The translations under genes were made by a program, and so were the position numbers. Shown piece after piece: positions 41,292 to 50,181 of a DNA stretch of 64,000 nucleotides. Origin of the DNA: Brevibacillus ruminantium (GTDB lineage Bacteria; Bacillota; Bacilli; Brevibacillales; Brevibacillaceae). The stretch spans positions 2,243,001 to 2,307,000 of the forward strand of contig NZ_CP098755.1 in assembly GCF_023746555.1 (NCBI RefSeq), in the 5' to 3' direction. The stretch's first letter is position 1; every line of letters begins with the position of its first letter. Under the pieces are notes generated by a model, which saw only the letters and a list, made by a program, of their open reading frames with translations, was not told where the DNA came from and made no database searches.

Positions 41292-42317
41292 ATGAGCAAA
41301 GTAAAGGTTGGAATCATTGGAGCAGGGCGCATCGGGAAACTGCACGCGGAAAATCTGGTCAAACTGCACCGCGTCGAATTGAAGGCGATCTCGGATATTT
41401 TCGCAGAGCAGGTGCGGGAGTGGGCTGGCAGCATCGGAATTCCCCATGTCACCGATGATTACAAAGAGATTTTACAGGACCCGGACATCGAGGCTGTTTT
41501 GATCTGCTCGCCCACTGATACGCACGTTCCCATCATCACGGAGGCAGCAAGAGCGGGCAAGCATATTTTCTGCGAAAAGCCGATCAGCTTTCAGTTGGAG
41601 CAGACGAGAGAAGCGCTCGAGGTCGTCAAGGAAGCCGGAGTGAAATTCCAGGTCGGATTTTGCCGCAGGTTTGACCACAGCCTGAAAAAGGCTCATCAAA
41701 CCGTCAAAGAAGGGGGGATCGGCGAACCACACATTTTGCGCATCACTTCGCGCGACCCTCATCCGCCGGGCAAAGACTATGTAGCAGCCAGCGGCGGTCT
41801 GTTCTTCGACATGGCGATTCACGATTTTGACATGGCAAGATATTTGGTTGGCAGCGAGGTCGAGGAAGTGTTTGCGCAAGGGGCTGTGCTCGTGGACCCG
41901 CTGTTCGCGGAATGCGGCGACGTGGATACGGCGATTACGACGCTGAGATTCAAAAACGGCGCGATCGGGGTCATTGACAACAGCAGAAAAGCCGTCTACG
42001 GCTACGACCAGCGGGTAGAAGTATTGGGGGCGAAGGGTTGTGTGACCGTAAGCAATGTTACACCGACCACCGCAGAGATCAGCACAGCCGAGGGAGTGTT
42101 CCGGGATAAGCCCAAGTATTTTTTCCTGGAGCGGTACAATGAAGCTTTTATTCAGGAAATCGCAGACTTCATCGACAGCATCTTGTTTGACAAGGAAGTT
42201 CCGGTCAGCGGCCATGACGGCTTCCAGGCTGAATTGATCGCCATGGCGGCGAAAAAGTCATTTGCCGAAAACAGACCGGTCAAGCTCGAAGAAATTAGCG
42301 CAGTCCAGTCTGTGTAA
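41292..42317 (+). CDS. iolG: IolG-like inositol dehydrogenase 2
   Basis: A 341-residue Gfo/Idh/MocA enzyme: VGIIGAGRIGKLHAENLVKL, lysine motif FCEKPISFQLEQT, catalytic FFDMAIHDFDMARYLVGSEV, plus KAVYGYDQRVEVLGAKGCV. It resembles Bacillus IolG more than the other copies, with FCRRFDHSLKKAHQTVKEG in the substrate loop where copies 1, 4 and 5 have RRFDPAYA. GAGGAGAG lies 6 bases before ATG 41292. The substrate loop differences suggest a different inositol stereoisomer. Confidence 0.8.
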   Translation: MSKVKVGIIGAGRIGKLHAENLVKLHRVELKAISDIFAEQVREWAGSIGIPHVTDDYKEILQDPDIEAVLICSPTDTHVPIITEAARAGKHIFCEKPISFQLEQTREALEVVKEAGVKFQVGFCRRFDHSLKKAHQTVKEGGIGEPHILRITSRDPHPPGKDYVAASGGLFFDMAIHDFDMARYLVGSEVEEVFAQGAVLVDPLFAECGDVDTAITTLRFKNGAIGVIDNSRKAVYGYDQRVEVLGAKGCVTVSNVTPTTAEISTAEGVFRDKPKYFFLERYNEAFIQEIADFIDSILFDKEVPVSGHDGFQAELIAMAAKKSFAENRPVKLEEISAVQSV

Positions 42318-42353
42318 GGCCCAGCATCTTTTTTCAAATTTTTTAACGGATTA

Positions 42354-42368
42354 GGTTAAGCGCTTATC
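42354..42368 (+). promoter_or_regulatory. AAGCGCTTA-type operator before the aldehyde dehydrogenase gene
   Basis: GGTTAAGCGCTTATC with a TAAGCGCTTA core, 25 bases before ATG 42393. No clear -35/-10 precedes it, so it may act as a roadblock on read-through or mark a weak promoter. Confidence 0.6.
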
Positions 42369-42392
42369 TAAATTGTTCAGGGGGGATAAGAA

Positions 42393-43829
42393 ATGGAAGC
42401 AGTAACGCAATTGCAACGCTTGTTCATCGACGGGGAGTGGGTAGAGACAGGCGAGACGCACCCGATCTACAACAAGTACACGGGAGAGCTGTACGTGCAG
42501 GTGTGCAAGGCCGGGGAAAAAGAGGTGGATCGCGCAGTAGAGGCAGCCGAGTACGCTTTTTACCATACGCCTTTTTCAGCGGAAAAGCGCTACGACGTGC
42601 TAATGAAGGCCTCCCAACTGATTAAGGAAAACATCGAGGAGCTGGCCAACTGCATTGCCCAGGAGGGCGGAAAGCCGATTCGCGATGCGAAAGTGGAAGT
42701 GATCCGTTCCGCGACGACGTTTCTTCTGGCGGCGGAGGAAGCGAAAAAGCTGAGAGGGGAAATCATCCCGAGCCAGGCTTCCCCTGGAAACGAATCGCGA
42801 CTGATCTATACGATCAAAAAGCCGATTGGCATTGTGTGCGCGATCTCGCCGTTCAACTTCCCTTTAAACCTGGTTTCGCACAAGGTTGCCCCGGCGCTTG
42901 CGGCAGGAAATCCGGTGATCGTCAAGCCAGCAACGGATACGGCCCATTCTGCTCTGCTGCTGTGCAAGCTTTTGGAGCAGGCAGGCGTGCCAAAAGGGTA
43001 CGTGCAATGCGTGGTCGGCGGGGGCGCGACGGTTGGCGAACAGTTGCTGAAAGACCAGCGGATCAAAAAATACTCGTTTACAGGCTCTCCAGAAGTAGGC
43101 AAGCACATCCAGCAGACGATCGGCATGCGAAAAGTCACGCTGGAGCTCGGGTCCAACTCTGCGACGATTGTGCATGAAGACGGCAATGTCGAGCAGGCGG
43201 CAAACAAGCTGGCGAAAATGGCTTTTGCCAATGCAGGGCAGATCTGCATTTCCGTACAGCGCATTTTCGTGCACAAAGCAGTAGAAGAAAAGTTCATGGA
43301 GCTTTTCCTGGAGCGGGTGGCGCAGCTCAAGGTGGGCAATCCGCTCGACCCGGATACGGATGTAGGACCGATGATTAGCGAGAAAGAGGCTCAGCGGATC
43401 GAGGCATGGGTAAATGAAGCCGCAGCGAAGGGCGCGAAGGTGTTGACCGGAGGCAAAAGGGAAGGAAGTGTGTACTATCCGACGGTCATTACCCAGGCGA
43501 AAAAGGGCATGAAAGTGTTTGACGAGGAAGTATTCGCACCAGTAGTTACAGTGGCGTCCTACGAAACGATCGAGGAAGCGGTGAAGTTGGTCAACGACTC
43601 CAAGTTTGGCTTGCAGGCAGGAGTGTACACCAAATCTCTCGTTCTGGCCCACAAGCTGCCGCATCTGCTGGAAGTGGGCGGGGTGATCGTCAACGATACC
43701 TGCTGCTTCCGTGCCGACCAGATGCCGTACGGGGGCGTCAAGGAAAGCGGGATTGGGAAAGAAGGCCCGGCATTTGCGATTGAAGAAATGGTCGAGACGG
43801 TGGCCGTCGTCATCAACCTGGAAGAGTAA
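42393..43829 (+). CDS. NAD(P)-dependent aldehyde dehydrogenase (GapN/SlaB-like)
   Basis: A 478-residue aldehyde dehydrogenase. It has PIGIVCAISPFNFPLNLVSH, TFT-like SFTGSPEVGKHIQ, the catalytic Glu in VTLELGSNSA, catalytic Cys in NAGQICISVQRIF and the C-terminal PYGGVKESGIGKEGPAFAIE. It is not the methylmalonate/malonic semialdehyde dehydrogenase IolA: the CoA-dependent family pattern around its Cys is absent. The closest patterns I recall are lactaldehyde, non-phosphorylating glyceraldehyde-3-phosphate and sulfolactaldehyde dehydrogenases. It may oxidise the aldehyde released by the aldolase or transketolase. Confidence 0.8.
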   Translation: MEAVTQLQRLFIDGEWVETGETHPIYNKYTGELYVQVCKAGEKEVDRAVEAAEYAFYHTPFSAEKRYDVLMKASQLIKENIEELANCIAQEGGKPIRDAKVEVIRSATTFLLAAEEAKKLRGEIIPSQASPGNESRLIYTIKKPIGIVCAISPFNFPLNLVSHKVAPALAAGNPVIVKPATDTAHSALLLCKLLEQAGVPKGYVQCVVGGGATVGEQLLKDQRIKKYSFTGSPEVGKHIQQTIGMRKVTLELGSNSATIVHEDGNVEQAANKLAKMAFANAGQICISVQRIFVHKAVEEKFMELFLERVAQLKVGNPLDPDTDVGPMISEKEAQRIEAWVNEAAAKGAKVLTGGKREGSVYYPTVITQAKKGMKVFDEEVFAPVVTVASYETIEEAVKLVNDSKFGLQAGVYTKSLVLAHKLPHLLEVGGVIVNDTCCFRADQMPYGGVKESGIGKEGPAFAIEEMVETVAVVINLEE

Positions 43830-43855
43830 ATGAATCATGGATGGAGAGTGTGGAA

Positions 43856-45061
43856 ATGACCGGAAACTGCCTGATCGCTCAATCCGGTGGACCAACCGCT
43901 GTTATCAACAATTCATTGTACGGAATCATTGAGGAGTCTCTTCAGTCGCCGCAGATCCAGAAAGTCTATGGGGCGAGAAGAGGGGTGTACGGTCTGCTCA
44001 ACCAGGACTACATTGATCTAGGTCAATTGTCCAAACCGCAGCTAGAGATGCTGAGAATGACGCCGGGCGCGGCGCTCGGCTCCTGGCGCTACAAGCTGAG
44101 CACCCACGAGATCGAGATTATCGTCGCTCACATGCAGGCGAACGACATTCGCTACTTTTACTATATCGGCGGGAACGGATCGATGCATGTCGCTCATCTG
44201 ATCCATCAGGCTGCCCAGAAAAAAGGGTACGAGTTGAATGTGATCGGGGTTCCGAAAACGGTAGACAACGATTTGACGCAAACCGATCATTCACCCGGGT
44301 TTGGCAGCGCAGCCAAATTTCTTGCCACCTCCATCCTCGACATGTCCATGGACATCATGAGCTTGCCGAAAAGCAATCGCATTACGATTGTCGAGACGAT
44401 GGGGCGCAATACCGGCTGGCTGGCGGCCTCGTGCGCACTGGGAATGCAGCAGGAAACAGGCATACCGCTATTGATCTACATTCCGGAATCGCCTTTTTGC
44501 GAAGAAAAGTTTTTGCGCGATGTGCAAAAAAAGTACGAGCAGCACGGTTCAGCCCTGGTCATTGTCTCAGAAGGCATTCGTGACGGAGCAGGCAGGCTGA
44601 TTGCCGATAGCGCTCTGGTGCGGGATGCGGTCGGGCGTCCGCAACTCGGCGGCGTGGCTGGCTATTTGAAGGACGTCATCACCACTCAGGGAGCGGGCTT
44701 GTCCGCGCGGTACATTTTGCCGAGCATTTGGCAGCGCAGCGGAATGATGTTCTCGTCCGGGGTGGATGTCGAGGAAGCGTATTTGGCGGGAAAACACGCT
44801 TGCTATCATGCCAAGCAGGGGATCAACGGAGCGATGGTCACGCTGCAACGCAAAAAGAGGCCGTTTTACGCTGTGGAATACGGCTCCGTCCCGCTAAAGG
44901 AAGTAGCCGGAAAAGAAAAGCTGTTTCCGCTGGAGTGGTACGACGCCGACAGCCATTTTGTCAAAGCCGAGTTTTTTGATTATATCTATCCGCTGATTCA
45001 GGGCGAGGTGTCCATTCCAATGAAAAATGGCCTGCCTGCTTACCAGTACTTTATTTCCTGA
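43856..45061 (+). CDS. PfkA-fold (phosphofructokinase-type) sugar kinase
   Basis: A 401-residue kinase. GGPTAVINNSLYG (residues 11-23) and GGNGSM (105-110) form the phosphoryl-donor site; PKTVDND (133-139) is the substrate Asp motif. Lys in PKT is typical of PPi-dependent enzymes, whereas Gly after GGN is typical of ATP users, and the usual Asp of GGD is Asn. The later SVPLKEVAGKEKLF is family-like. ATG 43856 is preferred over 43841 because of the upstream GGAG. No PfkB-type IolC exists in the locus, so this protein is the only candidate for phosphorylating 2-deoxy-5-keto-gluconate. Confidence 0.75.
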   Translation: MTGNCLIAQSGGPTAVINNSLYGIIEESLQSPQIQKVYGARRGVYGLLNQDYIDLGQLSKPQLEMLRMTPGAALGSWRYKLSTHEIEIIVAHMQANDIRYFYYIGGNGSMHVAHLIHQAAQKKGYELNVIGVPKTVDNDLTQTDHSPGFGSAAKFLATSILDMSMDIMSLPKSNRITIVETMGRNTGWLAASCALGMQQETGIPLLIYIPESPFCEEKFLRDVQKKYEQHGSALVIVSEGIRDGAGRLIADSALVRDAVGRPQLGGVAGYLKDVITTQGAGLSARYILPSIWQRSGMMFSSGVDVEEAYLAGKHACYHAKQGINGAMVTLQRKKRPFYAVEYGSVPLKEVAGKEKLFPLEWYDADSHFVKAEFFDYIYPLIQGEVSIPMKNGLPAYQYFIS

Positions 45062-45155
45062 AGGGGCGGCGCAGACCGACGCGAGCAATAGGAACGAGGA
45101 AGCGGAAAAAACAGAATGGATGCAGCTTAAACAGTAGAAGAGGAGCGAATGGAGC

Positions 45156-46169
45156 ATGTTAGCTGGTGTATTTGAGCAGGTGGGGATATTTTCTTTGCAG
45201 GAAAGGCCGGTTCCGGTCATCAAGAAGGCAGATGAAGTACGGATCAAGGTGGAGGCAGCCAGCATATGCGGCACAGACGTGCACATTTTGGCTAACCCTC
45301 CGGGGCATCCGGCGACGGCAGGCGTGATTCAGGGACACGAGTACGTCGGAAAAGTGGTAGATGCAGGAGCGGATGTCACGAACGTAAAAGTGGGTGACCG
45401 GGTAGTAGTCGATCCGACGCTGACCTGCGGTTACTGTGACTATTGCCAGATGGGATACGTGAACATGTGTGAGCATATGTCGACAATGGGCATTTTCGTA
45501 GACGGAGGCTGGACTTCCTACAGTGTCGTCCCTGCCAGAAATGTGCACAAAATTGCTGACTCGGTTCCGCCGGAAATTGCCGTTTTTGCCGAGCCGCTGT
45601 CCTGCGTCGTAAACGGCATGGACAAAATCAAGGTGCAGCCGGGCGAGAGTGCTGTCGTGCTGGGCGCAGGGCCGATGGGGCAAATGTTCATCCAGATGCT
45701 GAAAGCGGCGGGAGCCGGAACGATCATCGCCGTCGATTTCTCGGATTATCGCTTGGAGTATGCCCGCATATCCGGGGCGAATGTGACGGTGAATCCAAAA
45801 ACGAATGACGTGGCGAAGTCTGTACAGGAAGCGACGAAAATCGGGGCCGATGTCGTCATCGACTGCGTCGGTTCGCTGTTCGATCAGAGCCTGACGCTGG
45901 TGCGCAGAGGGGGACAAATTTTGCTGGTGGGCATGAATCAGCACGCTTTGCCGCCGATCAAGCAAAACGACATTACCCGCTATGAAGTAACGGTAAAAGG
46001 CACGTATATCTCGAACCACACGTTCCCGAAGGTAGTGAAGGTCATGGAGGCAGGGCTGCTGAATCTGGAGCGGCTGATTACCCATCGGGTTCCTTTGGAG
46101 CGCATCACGGAAGGAATCGACGTGATGAAAAAAGGAGAAGCGATCAAGGTGATTGTGCAGCCCGCGTAA
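45156..46169 (+). CDS. Zinc-dependent medium-chain alcohol dehydrogenase
   Basis: A 337-residue NAD(P)-dependent polyol dehydrogenase of the sorbitol/threonine dehydrogenase group. Catalytic zinc ligands are in AASICGTDVHIL and GHEYVGKVV. The structural zinc lobe has CGYCDYCQMGYVNMC with four Cys; the Rossmann motif is VVLGAGPMGQMFIQ. In Thermotoga an enzyme of this class (IolM) oxidises 2-keto-myo-inositol further, so a role on an inosose or an open-chain keto acid is plausible. It follows the kinase gene by 94 bases with GGAGC as ribosome site. Confidence 0.8.
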   Translation: MLAGVFEQVGIFSLQERPVPVIKKADEVRIKVEAASICGTDVHILANPPGHPATAGVIQGHEYVGKVVDAGADVTNVKVGDRVVVDPTLTCGYCDYCQMGYVNMCEHMSTMGIFVDGGWTSYSVVPARNVHKIADSVPPEIAVFAEPLSCVVNGMDKIKVQPGESAVVLGAGPMGQMFIQMLKAAGAGTIIAVDFSDYRLEYARISGANVTVNPKTNDVAKSVQEATKIGADVVIDCVGSLFDQSLTLVRRGGQILLVGMNQHALPPIKQNDITRYEVTVKGTYISNHTFPKVVKVMEAGLLNLERLITHRVPLERITEGIDVMKKGEAIKVIVQPA

Positions 46170-46246
46170 TCGCCTGCGATCCGTGAGCTGTAGTCTGCGC
46201 GCGTACAGCCAACTGCCGGAAAAGACAGAAAAAATTGAAAAAAGGG

Positions 46247-46298
46247 TTTGTGGAAGTGCGGGAATCGAGTATAATCAAGACAAAGGAAAGCGCTTAAC
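46247..46298 (+). promoter_or_regulatory. Promoter plus operator of iolD
   Basis: TTTGTG (46247-46252), 17 bases, TATAAT (46270-46275), then AAAGCGCTTAAC (46287-46298). Confidence 0.65.
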
Positions 46299-46339
46299 TT
46301 GATTTTTGTGGAGAGAAATCGAATCTGAGGGAGGATAAC

Positions 46340-48208
46340 ATGGCAAAAACAATCCGCTTAACGATGGCTCAGGCATTGCTGCGATTTTTGGACAATCAAT
46401 ATATTTCCATGGACGGTCAGGAACAAAAATTCGTCAAAGGCGTCATGGGGATTTTCGGGCACGGCAATGTCACAGGGATGGGCGAAGCGCTGGAGCATTT
46501 TCAGGGTGAGTTGACCTACATCCAGGGGAAAAACGAGCAAGGAATGGCGCATGCGGCCATTGCCTACGCCAAACAAAAGAATAGGCTTGAGATTTTTGCC
46601 TGCACGTCTTCGATTGGGCCCGGCGCCTTGAACATGGTCACAGCCGCCGGGACAGCGACGGTGAACCGGATTCCGGTGCTGTTTTTGCCAGGCGATATTT
46701 TTGCCTGCCGCCAGCCTGATCCGGTCTTGCAGCAAATTGAAAACCCTGCTGACTACACGATTTCATCCAACGATGCGTTCAAGCCGGTCAGCAAGTACTG
46801 GGACCGCATTACACGTCCCGAGCAGTTGATGACCGCCGCTCTGAACGCGATGAGAGTGCTGACGGACCCGGTCGACACTGGCGCGGTCACCTTGGCTCTA
46901 CCCCAGGATGTGCAAAGCGAAGCGTACGATTATCCGGCTGAGTTTTTTGAAAAGCGCGTCCATTTCGTCGAAAGAAGAGCGCTGTCGGCTGCTGCGCTCG
47001 CACGGGCAGCGGAAGCGATCCGGAAAAAAGCGCGTCCGCTGATTATCGCCGGGGGCGGCGTGCACTACTCGCTCGCTACGGCAGAACTGATTCGCTTCGC
47101 CGAGGAATTTGGCATTCCGGTAGCGGAGACGCAAGCGGGAAAAAGCGCTGTGCCTTGGGACCACCCGCTTCAAGTAGGCTCGATTGGCGTCACAGGCTCG
47201 CTCGCCGCAAACCGTCTGGCCAAAGAGGCCGATTTGATTATCGGCGTCGGAACGAGACTGACTGACTTCCCTACCTCATCCAAAACGGCCTTCCAAAATC
47301 CAGATGTGGAGTTCATCAGCATCAACGTCAGCACCTACGACGCGCTGAAAATGAACGGAAAGGCCGTTGTGGCCGATGCGAAGGAAGCACTGGTCGCGAT
47401 CGCGGGCACGCTGAGGCAAGCGGAATACAAGTCATCCTACTCGACGGAAGCGATTGCTGCACTGAAGAAGGAGTGGGACGAAGAGGTAGACCGGGTCTGC
47501 TCTGTGGAGCGGGCGGAAGGCTTGTCGCAAATGCTTGCGCTGGGCGAGATCAACCGCTTCCTGGGCGAGAAGGACATAATCGTCGCTGCTGCCGGAAGCC
47601 TGCCGGGAGATTTGCATCGCTTGTGGAGATGCAAGGCCGCGAAAACGTACCATATGGAATACGGCTTCTCGTGCATGGGCTACGAAGTGTCCGGCGCGTT
47701 CGGCGTAAAGATGGCAAGCCCGGATCAGGAAGTGTACGCCGTCTGCGGGGATGGCAGCTATTTGATGCTTCATTCGGAGCTGGTCACGAGCATCCAGGAA
47801 GGGCAAAAATTTACGATCCTGCTTTTCGACAACAACGGGTTCGGCTGCATCCACAACCTGCAAAGAGGCCATGGCAGCGAAGGCTTCGGCAACGAATTCC
47901 GCTACCGCAGCGAACAGACGAACCGGCTGACGGGGGAGTATATGCAGATTGATTTTGCCAGCCACGCCAGAAGCATGGGGGCGAAGGCATATACGGCCCA
48001 CACCTTGGAAGAGCTGAGAGCGGCCTTGCAGCAGGCGAAGGAAGAGACTGTCACGACGCTGATTGATATCAAGGTGCTTCCCGGAACGTGCTCGTCCGGC
48101 TACGAATCGTGGTGGCGACTGGGGGTAGCGGAAGTATCCGCTAGCGAGAAGGTTCAAGCCGCTTATAAAACGATGAACAAGCAGATCGAGATTGCGAAAA
48201 AAATGTAA
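46340..48208 (+). CDS. iolD: IolD, trihydroxycyclohexane-1,2-dione hydrolase
   Basis: A 622-residue ThDP-dependent enzyme that opens the ring of 3D-(3,5/4)-trihydroxycyclohexane-1,2-dione to 5-deoxy-glucuronate. It has the family N-terminus [20 protein letters not shown], the pyrimidine-domain Glu region [20 protein letters not shown], and the ThDP motif [14 protein letters not shown] with [15 protein letters not shown], length normal for IolD. It lies alone behind its own operator-promoter, ending 164 bases before the iolE operator. This is one of the most specific markers of the inositol pathway. Confidence 0.92.
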   Translation: MAKTIRLTMAQALLRFLDNQYISMDGQEQKFVKGVMGIFGHGNVTGMGEALEHFQGELTYIQGKNEQGMAHAAIAYAKQKNRLEIFACTSSIGPGALNMVTAAGTATVNRIPVLFLPGDIFACRQPDPVLQQIENPADYTISSNDAFKPVSKYWDRITRPEQLMTAALNAMRVLTDPVDTGAVTLALPQDVQSEAYDYPAEFFEKRVHFVERRALSAAALARAAEAIRKKARPLIIAGGGVHYSLATAELIRFAEEFGIPVAETQAGKSAVPWDHPLQVGSIGVTGSLAANRLAKEADLIIGVGTRLTDFPTSSKTAFQNPDVEFISINVSTYDALKMNGKAVVADAKEALVAIAGTLRQAEYKSSYSTEAIAALKKEWDEEVDRVCSVERAEGLSQMLALGEINRFLGEKDIIVAAAGSLPGDLHRLWRCKAAKTYHMEYGFSCMGYEVSGAFGVKMASPDQEVYAVCGDGSYLMLHSELVTSIQEGQKFTILLFDNNGFGCIHNLQRGHGSEGFGNEFRYRSEQTNRLTGEYMQIDFASHARSMGAKAYTAHTLEELRAALQQAKEETVTTLIDIKVLPGTCSSGYESWWRLGVAEVSASEKVQAAYKTMNKQIEIAKKM

Positions 48209-48372
48209 GTGTTGTTTGCATTTTTATACAACAGATTAAAATGGCTAAGATTCTTTTCCAGTATAAGGGAAACTGAATGAGACTTCGAACGAAGCGAGCA
48301 AGCCAACGCTGTGCCCTGCGGTAGGAAGACTCCGCCAATGGCGCGGTGCAGCCAAGTTTTTTATCACGTTGA

Positions 48373-48387
48373 GTTAAGCGCTTAATC
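48373..48387 (+). promoter_or_regulatory. Operator before iolE
   Basis: GTTAAGCGCTTAATC with a perfect TTAAGCGCTTAA palindrome (48374-48385), 17 bases upstream of ATG 48404. No obvious -35/-10 precedes it. Confidence 0.65.
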
Positions 48388-48403
48388 TAAGGGAGTGACA
48401 GTC

Positions 48404-49327
48404 ATGTCAGATAAAGGATACAGCTTCAAGCTGGGGGTCCACCCGATCAACTGGGTTGGGGAAGATGTAAAAGAACACGGCGATCATTATTCGTACGAAC
48501 AGGTCATGGATGAGATAGCCAGCCTTGGAATCACAGGTGTGGAAATGAGCAGGAAGTTCCCCGCCGATCCGGCTGTTTTGCAGCAGGAGCTGAGCAGACG
48601 GGGGCTGCAGCTAACCTCGCAGTGGAAGTCCGTGCTGTTCTCGGATGCGCAGCGCCGCGACGAGGAGCTGCAGGCTTACCGGAAGCACGCGCAATTCCTC
48701 AAGGCGATGGGAGCAGAAGTCGTCAGCACGGCAGAAGTTGGCGGCTCGCTGCACTGGGACCCGCGCCGCTCCCCGCATGAAAAGCAGGTCGCACACTTGA
48801 CGGATGAGCAGTGGAAAAGCCTGGCCCAAGGGCTGAACCAGGCAGGGGAGATTTGCCGCGAATTGGGCATGAAGCTCGTTTACCATCATCACGGCGGGAC
48901 GGTGGTGGAGCAGCCGGAGGAAATCGACCGCCTGATGGAAATGACCGATCCCGGGCTTGTCTACCTGCTGTACGATACAGGCCATGCCTACTACGGCGGC
49001 AACGACCCGTTGAAGCTGCTGCAAAAGTATTATGGGCGGATCGGCTACGTGCACCTGAAAGATATACGCCAAAACGTTCTCGACCAGGCAAGGGCGGAAC
49101 AGGCTGATTTCGTCACCTGCATCCGCAGAGGGGTGTTCACTGTCCCAGGCGATGGAAGCCTCGATTTTGCCCCGATTTTCAAGGAGCTGGCCGAGCGGGA
49201 TTATCAAGGCTGGGCCATGCTCGAAGGCGAGCAGGACCCGCTCGTTCACAACCCTGTTGCATACGCGAAAAGATCCATTGCCTACATCGAGCAAACGATA
49301 TCTTCAACCAGAGGTGAGAAAGTATGA
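48404..49327 (+). CDS. iolE: IolE, 2-keto-myo-inositol dehydratase
   Basis: A 307-residue AP-endonuclease-family TIM barrel that removes water from 2-keto-myo-inositol. The N-terminus FKLGVHPINWVGEDVKEHG is characteristic. Metal ligands lie in MKLVYHHHGGTVVEQPEEI, YLLYDTGHAYYGGNDPLKLL, YVHLKDIRQNV and the late GWAMLEGEQDPL. ATG 48404 fits the GGGAG spacing better than GTG 48395. Its stop overlaps the transketolase start (ATGA), so translation of the two is coupled. Confidence 0.9.
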   Translation: MSDKGYSFKLGVHPINWVGEDVKEHGDHYSYEQVMDEIASLGITGVEMSRKFPADPAVLQQELSRRGLQLTSQWKSVLFSDAQRRDEELQAYRKHAQFLKAMGAEVVSTAEVGGSLHWDPRRSPHEKQVAHLTDEQWKSLAQGLNQAGEICRELGMKLVYHHHGGTVVEQPEEIDRLMEMTDPGLVYLLYDTGHAYYGGNDPLKLLQKYYGRIGYVHLKDIRQNVLDQARAEQADFVTCIRRGVFTVPGDGSLDFAPIFKELAERDYQGWAMLEGEQDPLVHNPVAYAKRSIAYIEQTISSTRGEKV

Positions 49328-50178
49328 AGACGGTTTCCGCTCAGAAAAAAATCAATTGGCTGCAAAAGAAAAGCAGCGAGACCCGGAGGCTGATCCTGCA
49401 AACGGTGCACCACGCGGGGGCAGGCCATATCGGCGGGCCGCTGTCTGTGACCGATCTCTTGATCGCTCTTTACTTTGACGTGATGAATATAAAGCCTGAC
49501 GAGCCGCTGTGGGCGGAGCGGGACCGCTTTGTGCTATCCAAGGGGCACTCCGCGATCGCCCTCTATACGGTGCTGGCGCTGCGGGGCTACTTCCCAGTGG
49601 AAGAGCTGAAAACGTTCGACGATATCGACTCCCGCCTGCAAGCCCACCCGGACATGAAGCTGCTGCCCGGACTGGACATGTCCACAGGTTCGCTGGGGCA
49701 GGGGATTTCTGCCGCAGTCGGCATGGCGCTGGGCGCGAAGCTGAAGCAGCAAACTTTCTCCACATACTGCATCATCGGCGACGGGGAATCGCAGGAAGGG
49801 CAAGTATGGGAAGCGGCGGACGTAGCGGCCAAATACGAGCTGGATAATCTGGTAGTCATCATGGACTACAACAAGCTGCAGCAATTCGGCTGGAAGGGAA
49901 CGGAAGGCCGCGAACGGGAAATCCCGATCTTTTCCCCGGAAGACCGCTGGGCGGCGTTCGGCTGGAATGTGCTTGCCATTGACGGCCACGATGTGGAGCA
50001 GATCATCGAGGCATGCCAGCAGGCGAAGCGCGTGCATGGCAAGCCGACCGTCGTAATTGCCCACACCGTCAAAGGCAAGGGCGTAAGCTTCATGGAGAAC
50101 AACTACACATGGCATGCGAAAGTGCCGAATGCGGAAGAGCTGAAAGCAGCCTTGGAAGAACTGGATATGGGGGTGTAG
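49324..50178 (+). CDS. Transketolase N-terminal subunit
   Basis: A 284-residue ThDP-binding subunit. It carries TRRLILQTVHHAGAGHIGGP, SKGHSAIALYTVLALRGYFP, MSTGSLGQGISAAVGMALGA, the ThDP-Mg motif GDGESQEGQVWEAA with DYNKLQQFG, and AHTVKGKGVSFMENN. Split transketolases of this type are used in the SqwGH sulfosugar and apulose-phosphate pathways. Overlapping the iolE stop, it belongs to the iolE operon. It would transfer a two-carbon glycolaldehyde unit from a ketose acid or phosphate. Confidence 0.88.
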   Translation: MKTVSAQKKINWLQKKSSETRRLILQTVHHAGAGHIGGPLSVTDLLIALYFDVMNIKPDEPLWAERDRFVLSKGHSAIALYTVLALRGYFPVEELKTFDDIDSRLQAHPDMKLLPGLDMSTGSLGQGISAAVGMALGAKLKQQTFSTYCIIGDGESQEGQVWEAADVAAKYELDNLVVIMDYNKLQQFGWKGTEGREREIPIFSPEDRWAAFGWNVLAIDGHDVEQIIEACQQAKRVHGKPTVVIAHTVKGKGVSFMENNYTWHAKVPNAEELKAALEELDMGV

Positions 50179-50181
50179 AAG

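Noticed and set aside
42393..43829. Calling this aldehyde dehydrogenase IolA
   Set aside because: The catalytic Cys context and C-terminal PYGGVKESGIG motif fit the GapN/lactaldehyde group, not the CoA-acylating methylmalonate semialdehyde family.
42864..43895. A 343-codon minus-strand open frame
   Set aside because: It is the antisense shadow of the aldehyde dehydrogenase gene, a known effect in GC-rich coding DNA; no domain and no ribosome site.
45159..46085. A 308-codon minus-strand frame opposite the alcohol dehydrogenase
   Set aside because: Shadow frame; the plus-strand gene has all zinc and Rossmann motifs.
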